A DNA stretch of 64,000 nt from Phlebopus portentosus. Taxonomy: Eukaryota > Basidiomycota > Agaricomycetes > Boletales > Boletinellaceae. The stretch covers positions 310,001 through 374,000 of the forward strand of contig JAYXKI010000014.1 of the NCBI GenBank assembly GCA_037892935.1, read 5' to 3'. Each line of letters begins with the position of its first letter. Within the stretch, counting starts at the first letter, position 1. The position numbers were made by a program, and so were the translations under genes. Positions 34,081-44,402 of the stretch are shown here, one piece after another. Below the pieces are notes generated by a model. That model was not told the DNA's origin. It searched no databases and saw only the letters and a program-made list of their open reading frames with translations.

Positions 34081-35795
34081 TGTAGACTATTAGACTCTCC
34101 TAGACAGGGACAAAGGCGGCGGCGGCGGCGTTCGACCACAGGGAGGCGATGTCAAAGGTGTCGAGAGGAAAAAGGGGAGGTCCTACCAGATCTACAGACT
34201 ACCTACAGGCTTTCAGAAGCGACACTCAGCTCAGATGTACAAAGATCTGGCCGTTAGGGCAGATCCGCCGCGCCTTCGAATAACTCGCCGCGGCGATCCG
34301 GGACTCGGCGACTGTATAGAGATCGCCGAGTCCGACTGAACCGGCGAAGGCGGTCGCAGCGGCGGACTGGGTGCGGGGCCGGCGGAAGTTCGCACCAGTG
34401 CAATTCCGCCTGGTAGTCGGGGAGATGACGTCGGAACGACACAGAGAAGATGCGGGAGAGAGAGAGTCGACACCACTTAAAAGGGGAGTAGTGTCGGCGG
34501 TGGAACGACGCGGAGGCGGCGGAGGCGGCGAGAAGTGGGAGACTGGACTCAGTCTAAAAGGGGCGCCGGCGCCGACGGTAGCGGTGAACACAAGAAGAGT
34601 GACAGCTGCGTCGAGGCGTCGACGAAGTATAACAGATCCCTAGAAGAGTGACGGCTGCGTCGAGGCGTTGAGGAAGAATCACAAATGTTCAGGGGCCGAG
34701 CGGCGGCGGAGGCTGGAGAGAGAGGGACGGCGATGCAGATATGAGTGGGAAGTCCCTGGAGCGATTACTAGACGAGTGACAGCTGCGCAGAGGGGAGACG
34801 ACCAGGGCGGCGAATGAGCTCGGCGGCTTCTATCCTGTGGGATCCGGGGCCACGCCGTCAGGACGGGATCGGCGAGGGCACGTGACCGGGAGTTCGCCCG
34901 ATCCGGCTGTCTGGTTCTCTGTATATACTGGTTTCTTGAAGGAGGCTTCTTTACTTGTGGTTGGTCTCTGGTAGCTGCGTTCTAGAGTGTATATCTGCTG
35001 CTTTTTAGGATACATACATGCTCTCTATATATACTATGAGTCCTTGGTAAGAAATATCACTTAAAGCGGCGGGCGGCGAGGCGTGACAGGCGCGCCGCGC
35101 GGCGGGGGCCGCCGCCGAGATGCGCCGCCAAGCCACCAAGACCTAGGGGCGCCCCAATCGGAACGGCGGAGTGCTGGTACGTCGTGTCGAATGTCGGGGC
35201 CGTTCGGATCGGTCAGGGCGCGCTCTATATAGATCTGAAACGCCAAGGGGTCGAATAAAACTAAAAAGGGGAATATACGGACGGCCGCCGGGCGCGCTAC
35301 CGCGCTCGGCGTACAATGTGGGATGATAAGAATGTGAAACAATCAACGAAATGGACCTGAGATTGGCTATCGTTCACCCAGCCGGCGCGGCGGCGGGCAT
35401 ACACCTCCGCGATGGCGCGATATACATCCGCCGCAGCGTGTCCGGCCGCCGTGCGAGCACTTCCGAAGCCCGGAGTCACCGGATTCGGCGGAACCGTTCT
35501 TGAGAGAGGCTGGAGAAGGGGAACTAGGATTTGGTCGAAGGGAGGACAAGGTGCTCATAAGATAGGAGTGGAGGCGTCGCCGCCGGTTCGTATGGTCGGC
35601 GGCGGCGGCGGCTTGGATGCTGTTCCTAGGCCGCCGAAGGTCCGGCGGCCGCTGAGCAGGCTGTATTATGGGTAACGGCGGCGAAGGCTGGTTTGCTGGC
35701 AATAGTACGCGGGGTGTCCTGGGTATGGCATAGGGGAGTACCGCCCTTACAGGCCTGTGCCGCTGGACCGGTACAGGTTAGTGCGGCGCACTACA
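34081..35795 (-). repeat. 5' LTR of element B
   Basis: 1,715 bp, nearly identical to the 3' LTR at 21307-23021. It is followed on the plus-strand side by the CCGT duplication at 35796-35799 and the rest of element A pol. Confidence 0.95.
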
Positions 35796-35799
35796 CCGT

Positions 35800-37755
35800 G
35801 TAGAAGCAGATGCGTCGGACTTTGCGACTGGTGGAGTCCTTCTCCAGAAACAAGACGGTAAATGGAAGGTGATCGCTTATCGGTCGTCAACATTCCTAGA
35901 GGCAGAGTGAAACTATGAGATTTACGACAAGGAAATGCTCGCCATTGTTCAAGCCCTAAAGGAATGGCGACAATATCTCCAGGGAGCTAACCAACCTTTT
36001 GAGGTATGGACAGACCATGCAAATCTAACGTACTTCCGATCGCCGCAGAAGTTAAATCGTCGACAAGCTCGTTGGCGACTCGATTTAGCTGAGTTCGATT
36101 TCACGCTAGTCCATAAACCAGGAAAGACATTGGGAAAAGCTGATCTGTTGTCACGCCGGGCGGATTATGACAAGGGCGAGCGCGATAATGAGAACGTGAC
36201 TTTCATCAAGAAGGAATGGCTGGTTAGAGGAATGGTTCAGATGTCAAGAGAAGTACTCATTGAAAAGGTCGTGGAAGCGCAAAGACAAGAGGACGAGGGA
36301 GTGAGGCCAAAGGACGTCGAGAAGAGAGGGGACATGTGGAGAAAGGGCCGCCGACTATATGTACCAGCGAGCATCAGAGAGGACATCATGAAGAAACACC
36401 ACGACTCGACCCTGGCAGGACATCCAGGAGCAACAAAGACGATCCAGCTGATAGCACGCAGGTACTGGTGGCCGAGGATGAGTGCAGATGTGCGGGTGTA
36501 TGTGCGGGGGTGTGATCGTTGTCAGCGGACGAAGGCTCTAAGGACAACGAGAGCAAAGGTTTTGCACCCTAACGAGGTGCCGGAGGCACCATGGCAGATT
36601 GTCACGGTTGACCTAATCGGAGAGTTGCCAGAATCGAATGGGTTCAATGCGATTTGCGTAGTGGTCGATCGCTTTAGCAAACAAATCCATGCAATTCCAA
36701 CAACGACAAAGTTAACGGCGGAAGGCATGGCTAGGATCTACAGAGACCACGTCTTCCGATTACATGGACTACCGCGGAAGATCATTCATGACCGAGGGGT
36801 GCAATTCGATGCAAAGATGATGAAGGAGTTGTACAAGCTCCTCCACATTGAAGGCAACCCATCGACAGCGTATCACCCACAAACTGACGGACAGACAGAG
36901 CGGGTTAATCAGGAACTAGAACAATACCTGCGGCTATACGTCAACCATCGGCAGTCGGACTGGGCGGACTGGCTGGCTCTCGCAGAATTCGCATACAACA
37001 ACCGTGAACATTCAGCGACGAAGCTATCTCCCTTCTTCGTCAATACGGGAATGCACCCCTTAGACTTCACGGGGGTTGGAACGGCATCATCGAACCTGTC
37101 AGCAGAAGAATTTGCCAAGCATGTCAAGGAGGTGCACGAACTCGCTCAAGGTAACCTAACCCAAGCAAACAAAGACATGAAGCGTTTCTACGACCGCCAT
37201 GCTGGGAAGTCCGTTACCTATGAAGCAGGGCAGAAAGTCTTCTTAGATGGACGAAATATCAAGACGATCCGACCGACGAAGAAGATGGATGATAAATGGT
37301 TCGGTCCCTTCGAGGTAGTGGAAAAGGTTGGCGCAAGCGCATACAGACTCAAACTACCGAAGACCTGGAAGAAGGTTCATCCAGTTTTCAATGAGATCTT
37401 GCTCAAACCAGCCGTCCAACCGTCCTTTGAATCGCAGAAGAAACCACCTCCACCACCGCCAGTGATCATTGATGAGCAGGAAGAGTACGAGGTTGAAGAA
37501 ATACTCGACTCACGTCTGCATCGAGGCAAGCTCCAATTCTTGGTCAAGTGGATTGGATATGAGGAAGCGACTTGGCAGCCAGAATCTGACGTCGAGGATA
37601 ATGCGCAGGAGTCAATTCAAGAATTCTACCGCAAACATCCTGGAGCTCCAAGGAAGTTAATGATACCTCGACAAAGCCTGCGAGCGCTGTACAAGTTCAC
37701 GTCCTCAGAAGGCTTATGTGGTTGGTCGGGACGCCCAACCTTGAAGGGGGGGTGA
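35800..37755 (+). pseudogene. Pol of element A, second part: RNase H, integrase, chromodomain
   Basis: The frame resumes with VEADASDFATGGVLL (RNase H) and meets TGA at 35908-35910, where element C has CAA. RNase H continues with EVWTDHANLTYF. Integrase shows the zinc module (HHDSTLAGHPGA, then RGCDRCQRTKA) and the core VTVDLIGEL, IIHDRGVQFDA and TAYHPQTDGQTERVNQ. The C terminus has a GPF module and a chromodomain (EYEVEEILDSR, FLVKWIGYEEATWQPE), which in chromoviruses guides insertion into heterochromatin by reading histone marks. The TGA stop at 37753-37755 touches the 3' LTR, so the polypurine tract GAAGGGGGGG is inside the coding sequence. Confidence 0.92.
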
Positions 37756-38214
37756 TGTAAGGACTTGAACATTTTCCTTTTCTTTTCTGACGTCATCATT
37801 TATTTTAATATTCCTTTTTCTTTTCTTTTATTTTTCTTATGCGCTTACTCATCCTTTTGCCGGAACTTTCCACAATGTTCTATCACGCTCACTAATCATC
37901 CCATTCCTTGTCATGTGACTTCCTATTAGAGTAGACCTTTCCCGTGCTCAAAGTCTATATAAGTAGATAGTTTGACTCTTTCGTTCCTTGTCTTTCTATT
38001 CTACTTACCTTCACTGTGACATAGGTATCTACTCTTGTATTATTAGTTTACTGAATTCTACTTACCTTCACTGCGACATAGCGTTCGACGGTCTGGACTT
38101 AAGCCTCGTCTTAGCTGTCTTGATCTGAGCGACGTGTTTGGGATTATCTCATTCACACTTGTTTGTTGTTGTATTGGCCTGCCTCGACTCAGTCCTTGAG
38201 CCGTCCGCCTAACA
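37756..38214 (+). repeat. 3' LTR of element A
   Basis: 459 bp. Differences from the 5' LTR that I could see are C/T at the GCGAC word, A/G at AAATT and GGAAT, and G/A at ACGCT and GTGTT. It is followed by CCCTG (38215-38219). Confidence 0.93.
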
Positions 38215-40454
38215 CCCTGACCATACTCCCTCATATACCTGTATCTCGAGTAAGCTGTCGGACTCTTCTATGTCTCTTCCTTCAAAACTACAATAGCAAG
38301 GCATTTCAGCTTTGTGGGCTTTGCGAACTGGATGCCTCGCATTGTTCATGATCTATTGATGACTCATGCAGCCTGAAGGATGAACCACCAATAGTGCAGG
38401 TGGAATGCAAGCTGTAACAACAGCCATACTTGCCAAAGTTTTGATACCAAAGCTGGCCATTAGAAGTGCGCCCTCCTAAGCCTAGGAGATGGAGGTTCTT
38501 CACGGTGATTGTTTGTGTGATCAGCTAGTGTCTTGTTGTTTACAGCACATAAGGCTGTACTCTCCCTAGACTTGAGCCCACCCACGAAAAGGTTCTTGGG
38601 ATAATCTTACACAGCTCAGCTGGCATGAACATGTCCTTACCCACGCATGCTGGCCATCCAAAATACCGGCATGGAATATAAGGATGCATTCAGAGAATAA
38701 GTCCATGCTCTGATGGTCTCTTCTTTTACTCCCTGAAGGGAGACACTTGCATGGTACTGGGTGAAGTTCATGTTGCATGATGCTGCAACTATTGCGATAC
38801 CAGGTGTGCCCTTGACTGCATTCCCACCCGGCTTAATCACATTGAACCCAACCACCATCATGTTTGCCAGCTATTTCAGAGAAGCAGGCTCCAGCTGATA
38901 GTTGACCCTGCTGAGCTTTGTGTTAATCTTGAGTGTAGGATTCACCAGATACTGATCATGGCCCTCCTTGTTGAGTATGTTCTCGATGAGGCCAATCATG
39001 GACCGAAGGCTCTGGCCAATGTCAAAGTACTGGTGGAGTCTCGCATAGATGTGCTGTTTGACATGAGGGTGAGAACTATCTGGGGCCTGCCTAGCAGGGA
39101 TTTGAACAACCATGATACTTTGTCCACATCCTCATCGTGGTATGGATCCTCTCGACTCGGATGGCGGAGCTGCAGGACCTGCATGATGAAGTCGAGTTGA
39201 TGTTCATTCCATGTGCATGACATTTTCTGATCAGAGCCTTCACCGCCTCACGCACCTACACCTCAAGTGAGCTGTTGGACTCTTCTATATTCCCATCCTT
39301 TAAGACTACAACTGCAAGGTGTTTAAGCTCTGCAAGCCTCGCGAACTGAATGCCATGCGCTGTCCAAGATCTATTGACAATTTGTGCATGGCCCAAAGGA
39401 TAAATCACCAATAGTGCAGGGAGAACACAAGCTGCGACAACAGCCATATTTGTCAAGATTTTGATTCCAAAGCTGGCCATCAGAGGTGTGCCCTCCTCGA
39501 AGCCTAGGAGATGGAGACCCTTGATAGTGATTGTCTGTGTATAACCGGCTGGCATCTTGTTGTTTGTAGCACACAGGGCCGCGCTCTCCCCAGACTTCAG
39601 CTCACCCGCAAAAAGGGTCCCTGGTACAATCTTGCACAGCTTGGCTGATATAAAAATGTCCTTGCCCTCTTTCTCAACATTCACCATGGGCAGGTCATCT
39701 GCATGGTGGAGTGTGATGTGGAACTCTGTGCAATAGTCAGCACATTTTCTATTTGATCCACGGATGACTTACTTTTCTAGAAATATTCCTCCACTGTGAT
39801 ATTGCCAAATTTTTCACTCTAGATCTTTGTCCGTCCTGCCGTACTGGGTCCAATTGCCTTTATGGTGTTGCGCCTATTGTACCTGAGGTAACTTGTAACT
39901 ACCCTCATATTACTGAAGAATTTCTGAGATATGGCACTGTGAGATTACTGCATAAACTCGCGCAGCGCATTGGCCATGCTTTGCAGGATGTGAAATGCAC
40001 TCATGTACATATTCACGCTGACCATAAGGGACTTGTGAACTGGACAGACGGAAGCAAAGAAGCTATTGACGACCTTGATGCCAGGGCAAGTAGGCACGCC
40101 CATATCCGCATTGGGGTCGAAATAGTATGCATTCTTGATGAGTGCATGAAAACCAGTGTGAGTGGCATGCGCCATAATGATCAGGTTGAAGGCTGAGACG
40201 ATAGGTGCAGGATCGTAGTCGGGATTCTCACCACATAGGTACCTGTTGAAGAAAGAAGTCAGTATCACTATTAGATTACAGTCAAAGGGCAAGCCTTATC
40301 CAGTGAGGTTCGCTGATTTAAGAGGATTAGGTCTGACAAGTGTGACAAAGTACAGGATATCATGCATGCGTGCACCCAGTTCCTCGGATGACGGGGCTGG
40401 TGCCATCACCATGACCTGAAAGTTTTTCGGCAGCAGCAGCTTTATGACAAGGTG
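38215..40454 (-). pseudogene. Decayed Argonaute remnant between elements A and C
   Basis: On the minus strand the domains appear in Argonaute order. The N-terminal/L1 part (40292-39945) has SAFNLIIMAHATH and, after a stop, SNMRVVTSYLRYNRRNTIKA. PAZ (39687-39256) has FISAKLCKIVPGTLFAGEL, then FGIKILTNMAVVA as in the PAZ-to-Mid linker. The Mid-PIWI start (about 39113-38640) has QYLVNPTLKINTKL, QLEPASLK and MVVGFNVIKPG, then GTPGIAIVAASCNMNFTQYHAS. The block normally read GADVTHPG has Asn in place of the first catalytic Asp. A second, worse PAZ copy lies at 38560-38220. Stops and frame changes show it is not functional. CpG is scarce throughout. Confidence 0.75.
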
Positions 40455-40913
40455 TGTAAGGACTCGAACATTTTCCTTTTCTTTTCTGACATCATCATTT
40501 ATTTTAATATTCTTTTCCTTTTCTTTTTCTTTTTCTTATGCGCTTATTCATCCTTTTGCCGGAACATTCCACAATGTTCTATCACGCTCACTAATCATCC
40601 CATTCCTTGTCATGTGACTTCCCATTAGAGTAGACCTTTCCCATGCCCAAAGTCTATATAAGTAGATAGTTTGACTCTTTCGTTCCTTGTCTTTCTATTC
40701 TACTTACCTTCACTGCGACCTAGGTATCTACTCTTGTATTATTAGTTTGCTAAATTCTACTTACCTTTACTGCGACCTAGCGTTCGACGGTCTGGACTTA
40801 AGCCTCGTCTTAGCTGTCTTGACCTGAGCAACATGTTTGGGATTATCTCATTTATGCTTGTTTGTTGTTGTGTTGGCCTGCCTTGACTCAGTCCTTGAGC
40901 CGTCCGCCTAACA
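40455..40913 (+). repeat. 5' LTR of element C
   Basis: 459 bp, TG..CA. It differs from the A-family LTRs in reading GCGACCTAG where A has GCGACATAG, and in scattered C/T changes. A TATA-like CTATATAAGTAG lies at about 40653. Confidence 0.92.
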
Positions 40914-41329
40914 TAATAGAAAGACCTACCTCTGGCTCACGCCCGATTCCGTTGTCGTCAAGCGCTCGCCTGTGACGTGTCCCCTGAAGTATATCTTCGA
41001 AGGACGACATCGAACGAAACCCGGTTCCTACTGTGCAGACAACAAACCCCTATCTTGCCCGTCGAAGTCCGATTGACTCCGACGTGACCCGATAGTACCC
41101 GAAGTATCAACCAATCATATCACCGTGGCACTCCGAATCACCCTCCTCTGGAACTCCCATCAAACCTTCTCATGGGTAATGCATAGAGTCCAGTCGTCGA
41201 CTAGTATCTCCTTCATTATCTACCTCGGAGCCTTTCATTTAGTCGTCAATTTCAAAGACAAGCTGGTTATCCGAAGTCGGTCCCGCCCGAACAGCATCCC
41301 AATCCCCATTCCACCCCCAGCCTATCAAG

Positions 41330-42502
41330 GTGGAGCTAACTGACGAGCAACGAGTGGCCCTCCCTGCGAACTCTAGGTGGAGCGCTTCGCGAGGACATTA
41401 CATTGTCAAAGCAGGAAATCAAGTCTTCGGCACTTGGTGGGACGAGACTGCCAAGAGGTGGTACTCCCAGAGGGAAGGAAAGTCCCTCCACTGGAGAGTG
41501 AAACAAGAAGGCGACGTAGATGAGCCCTCACCCCCTACTCCGACGCAATCAACGGCCCCCTTACCAGACCCATCGGGTTCGACCACTCAAGCGTTGCCCC
41601 CCCCTGTCGAGCCTTCACCGGCGTTTGGAAAATTTCGAGAACCAGCGCCGCTTATACCGAGTGAAGAAGACGAAGAAGAAGAAGAAGAACACGAGATGTC
41701 ATTGTCAAAGGAAGCGATGACTGATCTCGCGACGGCAGTCGCACTAGCGCTCCAAGCTGCAGGCGAAGGTGCGAACCAAGGATCAAAGGTGTCGAAGAAG
41801 GTCCACGTCACCAAATCAAGAGACTTCGATGGCGAACACAATTACGTGGACTTCAAGCGAGAGCTGCGCCTCTACATCTACGCATCTGAGTCAGAGTTCA
41901 GGACGAACAAGAGTAAGATTATGTTTGCCCTGTCGTACATGAAGAGTGGTGCTGCGGCTCGCTGGGCAGAAAGTTACACCAGTGGAGCAGTCGATGAAGA
42001 TGGCAACCTGACATTCACGGACGGCTGGGACACCTTCTTGAAGAAGCTGGACACATCGTTTGATGACCCCGCCAGATCCCGGAAAGCCTTCGAACGACTA
42101 GACGCGATGTACCAAGGAGACCTCAACGCCGATGAGTTCTTCAACAAGTTTGACATTTGCCGAGTGGATGCTGGCCTAGCAACAGAGGCACACGACAAAT
42201 GGTTGATAAGTCGTCTGAAGAGGGCGCTAAACCCAAAGGTTGTTGAAGGTTTTATGAGATTGCCCAATGAACCAACGTCGTACGAAGAGTTCAAGAAGGC
42301 CGCCATCAAGGTCGACAGGGTCGAGCGCCAAATCAGGGACCTGATGGCTGAACGTCGGAGAAAGACAATTAGTTCGACAGCGATGAAACCAGCTCCGGCA
42401 CCACTAATGAGACGTTTTATGCCGCCTCAACAAGCAGCCCGTCCTTTCATACCCCCCGCTCAAGATTGTCGTGATGCTACGGGAGTAACATATGGAGGCT
42501 TA
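41330..42502 (+). pseudogene. Gag of element C, first part
   Basis: Same Gag core as element A (YVDFKRELRLYIYASESEF, then MKSGAAARWAESYTSG), here without the TAA of copy A. It is cut after TYGG(L) by element G at 42503. The frame again opens on GTG without a nearby ATG. Confidence 0.88.
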
Positions 42503-44107
42503 TGTTAGGACCGGTGTTTTCGGACGAGGTGGTCAGTCCGAGCGTACCGGAACAAGTCCCTGCTTCCTCCTTCTGACAACGTATAATTGGAGAGTAGAGT
42601 AGCGAAGGTTAGATGTACTACTAAGAAGCGAGCTATAGGCTCAAGCTTAACTTAGCAGTAGAGCAGAGGTTCAATCAAAGGGGTACAGTTATGATTGAGA
42701 GTACAAAATAATTTTGCTGAGGGACAACACCCCGCTCAACTGGCGCCTTAAATAAAGTTTCTACTGAATACTACCGACTACCAAATACTACCGACCATGC
42801 CTCGCCATTGGTTAGGACAATGTGTTTCAGCTGGTGTCACCACTACTTTCCTGAGTCTGCGGTACCACTGACAACTCTAGTGGTGCTACCGAAACTCCTG
42901 GTTGCACCACCGACTACTTCTTTCCCTATTAGGCAGGCCCTTCTCTACCTTCGATCCGAAGAAGCTTTCCCCAGGCTTCTATCGATCTCGGTTCCTATCA
43001 CATGTTAATCCTTAACGCCAATCCTCCCACGAGAGACTTCTTCCATGTGCCGCGATCTCACTTCGCCGGCGCTCCGTTACTCCGGCCGAGCTTCTGCCGT
43101 TAGTCTTCCATCATGGGGCTGACCGTTATCTCAGGATTCGGAATCGGCAACCCCTGCCGATCCTCGGAGATTAACATTGGCGGCTGTGTAAATTTAGCAG
43201 ACACCCTTCTGTGCCTAGCCGCGATATCGATGTCGGAGAATTGTAGTCCGGTACCCGACGTTAACCTGTATCTTCTTCCCAGGTGATTCGTCCCGCGCCA
43301 TTCGTCGACTGTAATAACCCCTTCTTCCGATCGTTCCCATGCTTCTAGCATTCGATCCGTTGCTTCTTCGATAAGACTTTCGACGTCCGATGGCGCCCTG
43401 TAATAGATTGGCCAATCGACTTCCACTGCAGTGTTTCGACACAAGGTCTGGTGACGATGCTGATTGATCCAAGCTCTCACGCCAACCTTCAGTGCATAGA
43501 TATCCCTATCGCCGAGCCATACAGATACCTCGTGGTCGTATGCACTCATTCCGCGGTTTGGTAATGGTTGGTCAAACATTCGTTCTGAGGGTCTGGGTTT
43601 ATGCCGAATCTTGACATCGGCCCCTTCCCTAGTTACTAAGCGTTCCACGAAGTTCTTGAGGAGCCACTCCGAAAGAACCCAACTCCTTTGGTATGCCAAA
43701 TAGCAGTTTGTACAAACCAGGCTTTCATGAACAAAGCATCTGGTTGCACTATGTCGATATCGTCTCTTCTGCAGGAGTTCCACATATCTTGCGATGTTCC
43801 GTTCTTCCATGTCCACGTAGCTTCACTCGGGTGGAGGAGTATGTCCAATATGCATTCCAGCTAGTCCTTGCTGTAAATCGTATGGGTCCTCCCTTTGGTC
43901 ACGTTCGTCCTCGTAATATCGTCGATCGGGTTCCTCTTGAATATATTCCACAGTGACCTCCCCAGGTCCTTGCTGTACTAGTGGGCGAGAATCGCCTCCA
44001 CTATTCTGTCCTTGAAGCCTTTCGAAATGCTCTGGATTGGGCTGCATAATTCGGTGTGTAAAGTGTCTGATACCACGCCGCATTGTATATCCACAATTTT
44101 CGTAACA
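42503..44107 (-). mobile_element. Element G: 1,605-bp TG..CA insertion with its own ORF, 5-bp duplication GCTTA
   Basis: It interrupts the Gag gene of element C. GCTTA is duplicated at 42498-42502 and 44108-44112; the empty site is seen in element A near 19120. The ends are TGTTAGGACC and, on the other strand, TGTTACGAAA, so it starts TG and ends CA like an LTR. No inverted terminal repeat beyond TGTTA is seen. It is most likely a solo LTR of another retrotransposon family, unusual in containing a 328-codon frame with a single stop. A non-autonomous single-ORF element is the alternative. Confidence 0.75.
43100..44083 (-). pseudogene. Unknown ORF inside element G, one in-frame TGA
   Basis: The ATG at 44083 is only 24 nt inside the element end. 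One frame runs from there to 43100 (327 codons before the stop), broken by a single TGA at about 43823. The first part is acidic and Gln/Arg-rich. The second has CTNCYLAYQRSWVLSEW and WPIYYRAPSDVESLIEEAT. There are three or four cysteines near the start of the second part (RCFVHESLVCTNC). No known domain was recognised. It could be a gag-like remnant, but this is not supported by any motif. Confidence 0.45.
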
Positions 44108-44394
44108 GCTTAGGACAACCCATGGATGTGATGATGAACCAGGCGCGTCGTATACGTGCTTGTTACAAGTGTGGTCAGGTGGGCCACTACATCAGGGAAT
44201 GCCCACGAGGTCGTGAAGCGATACGTGCCATCATCGCAGCCTTCGTCCCAGCAGACAGAAAGGCGCTCTTTGAGGAACTCGGCCAAGCAAAGGAATCCTC
44301 CTTCGAAGAGGACGACAACGACGATGTACGAGCGGTACCCGCTGAGCTGGAAGAACTCATAGAAGGTGAGGGTTTTCCAGAAGACCAGGCGTAG
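44108..44394 (+). pseudogene. Gag of element C, last part with zinc knuckle
   Basis: After the second GCTTA the Gag frame resumes (GQPMDVMMNQARR) and carries the CCHC knuckle CYKCGQVGHYIREC at about 44159-44200, ending with TAG at 44394. Pol follows in another frame. Confidence 0.88.
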
Positions 44395-44402
44395 ACATCG
44401 GA

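Larger units (their letters stand above)
21307..35795 (-). mobile_element. Element B: intact Ty3/Gypsy retrotransposon with 1.7-kb LTRs and extra genes
   Basis: 14,489 bp, inserted head-to-tail opposite element A within its pol. The two LTRs are both 1,715 bp (21307-23021 and 34081-35795) and differ at only about four places I could find, so the insertion is recent. Gag, protease and RT-RNaseH-integrase are all open on the minus strand. Between pol and the 3' LTR it carries a multi-exon gene on the opposite strand (25234-26899) and an uncharacterised sense-strand frame (23146-24092). It remains rich in CpG, unlike the older copies. The target duplication is 4 bp (CCGT). Confidence 0.95.
17076..38214 (+). 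mobile_element. Element A: chromodomain Ty3/Gypsy retrotransposon, split by element B
   Basis: Two 459-bp LTRs (TGTAAGG..CCTAACA) bound gag-pol on the plus strand. The 5-bp target duplication CCCTG is present at 17071-17075 and 38215-38219. The two LTRs differ at about five sites that I could count, all transitions (about 98.9 percent identity). Without the nested element B it would be about 6.6 kb. Gag carries one stop (18734), the RNase H region carries another (35908), and pol is interrupted by B, so it is not autonomous. The integrase C terminus has a chromodomain, as in chromoviruses. Confidence 0.95.

Noticed and set aside
42503..44107. Element G as a cut-and-paste DNA transposon
   Set aside because: Terminal inverted repeats are limited to about 5 bp (TGTTA/TAACA) and no transposase motif is seen; TG..CA with 5-bp duplication fits retroelement integration better.
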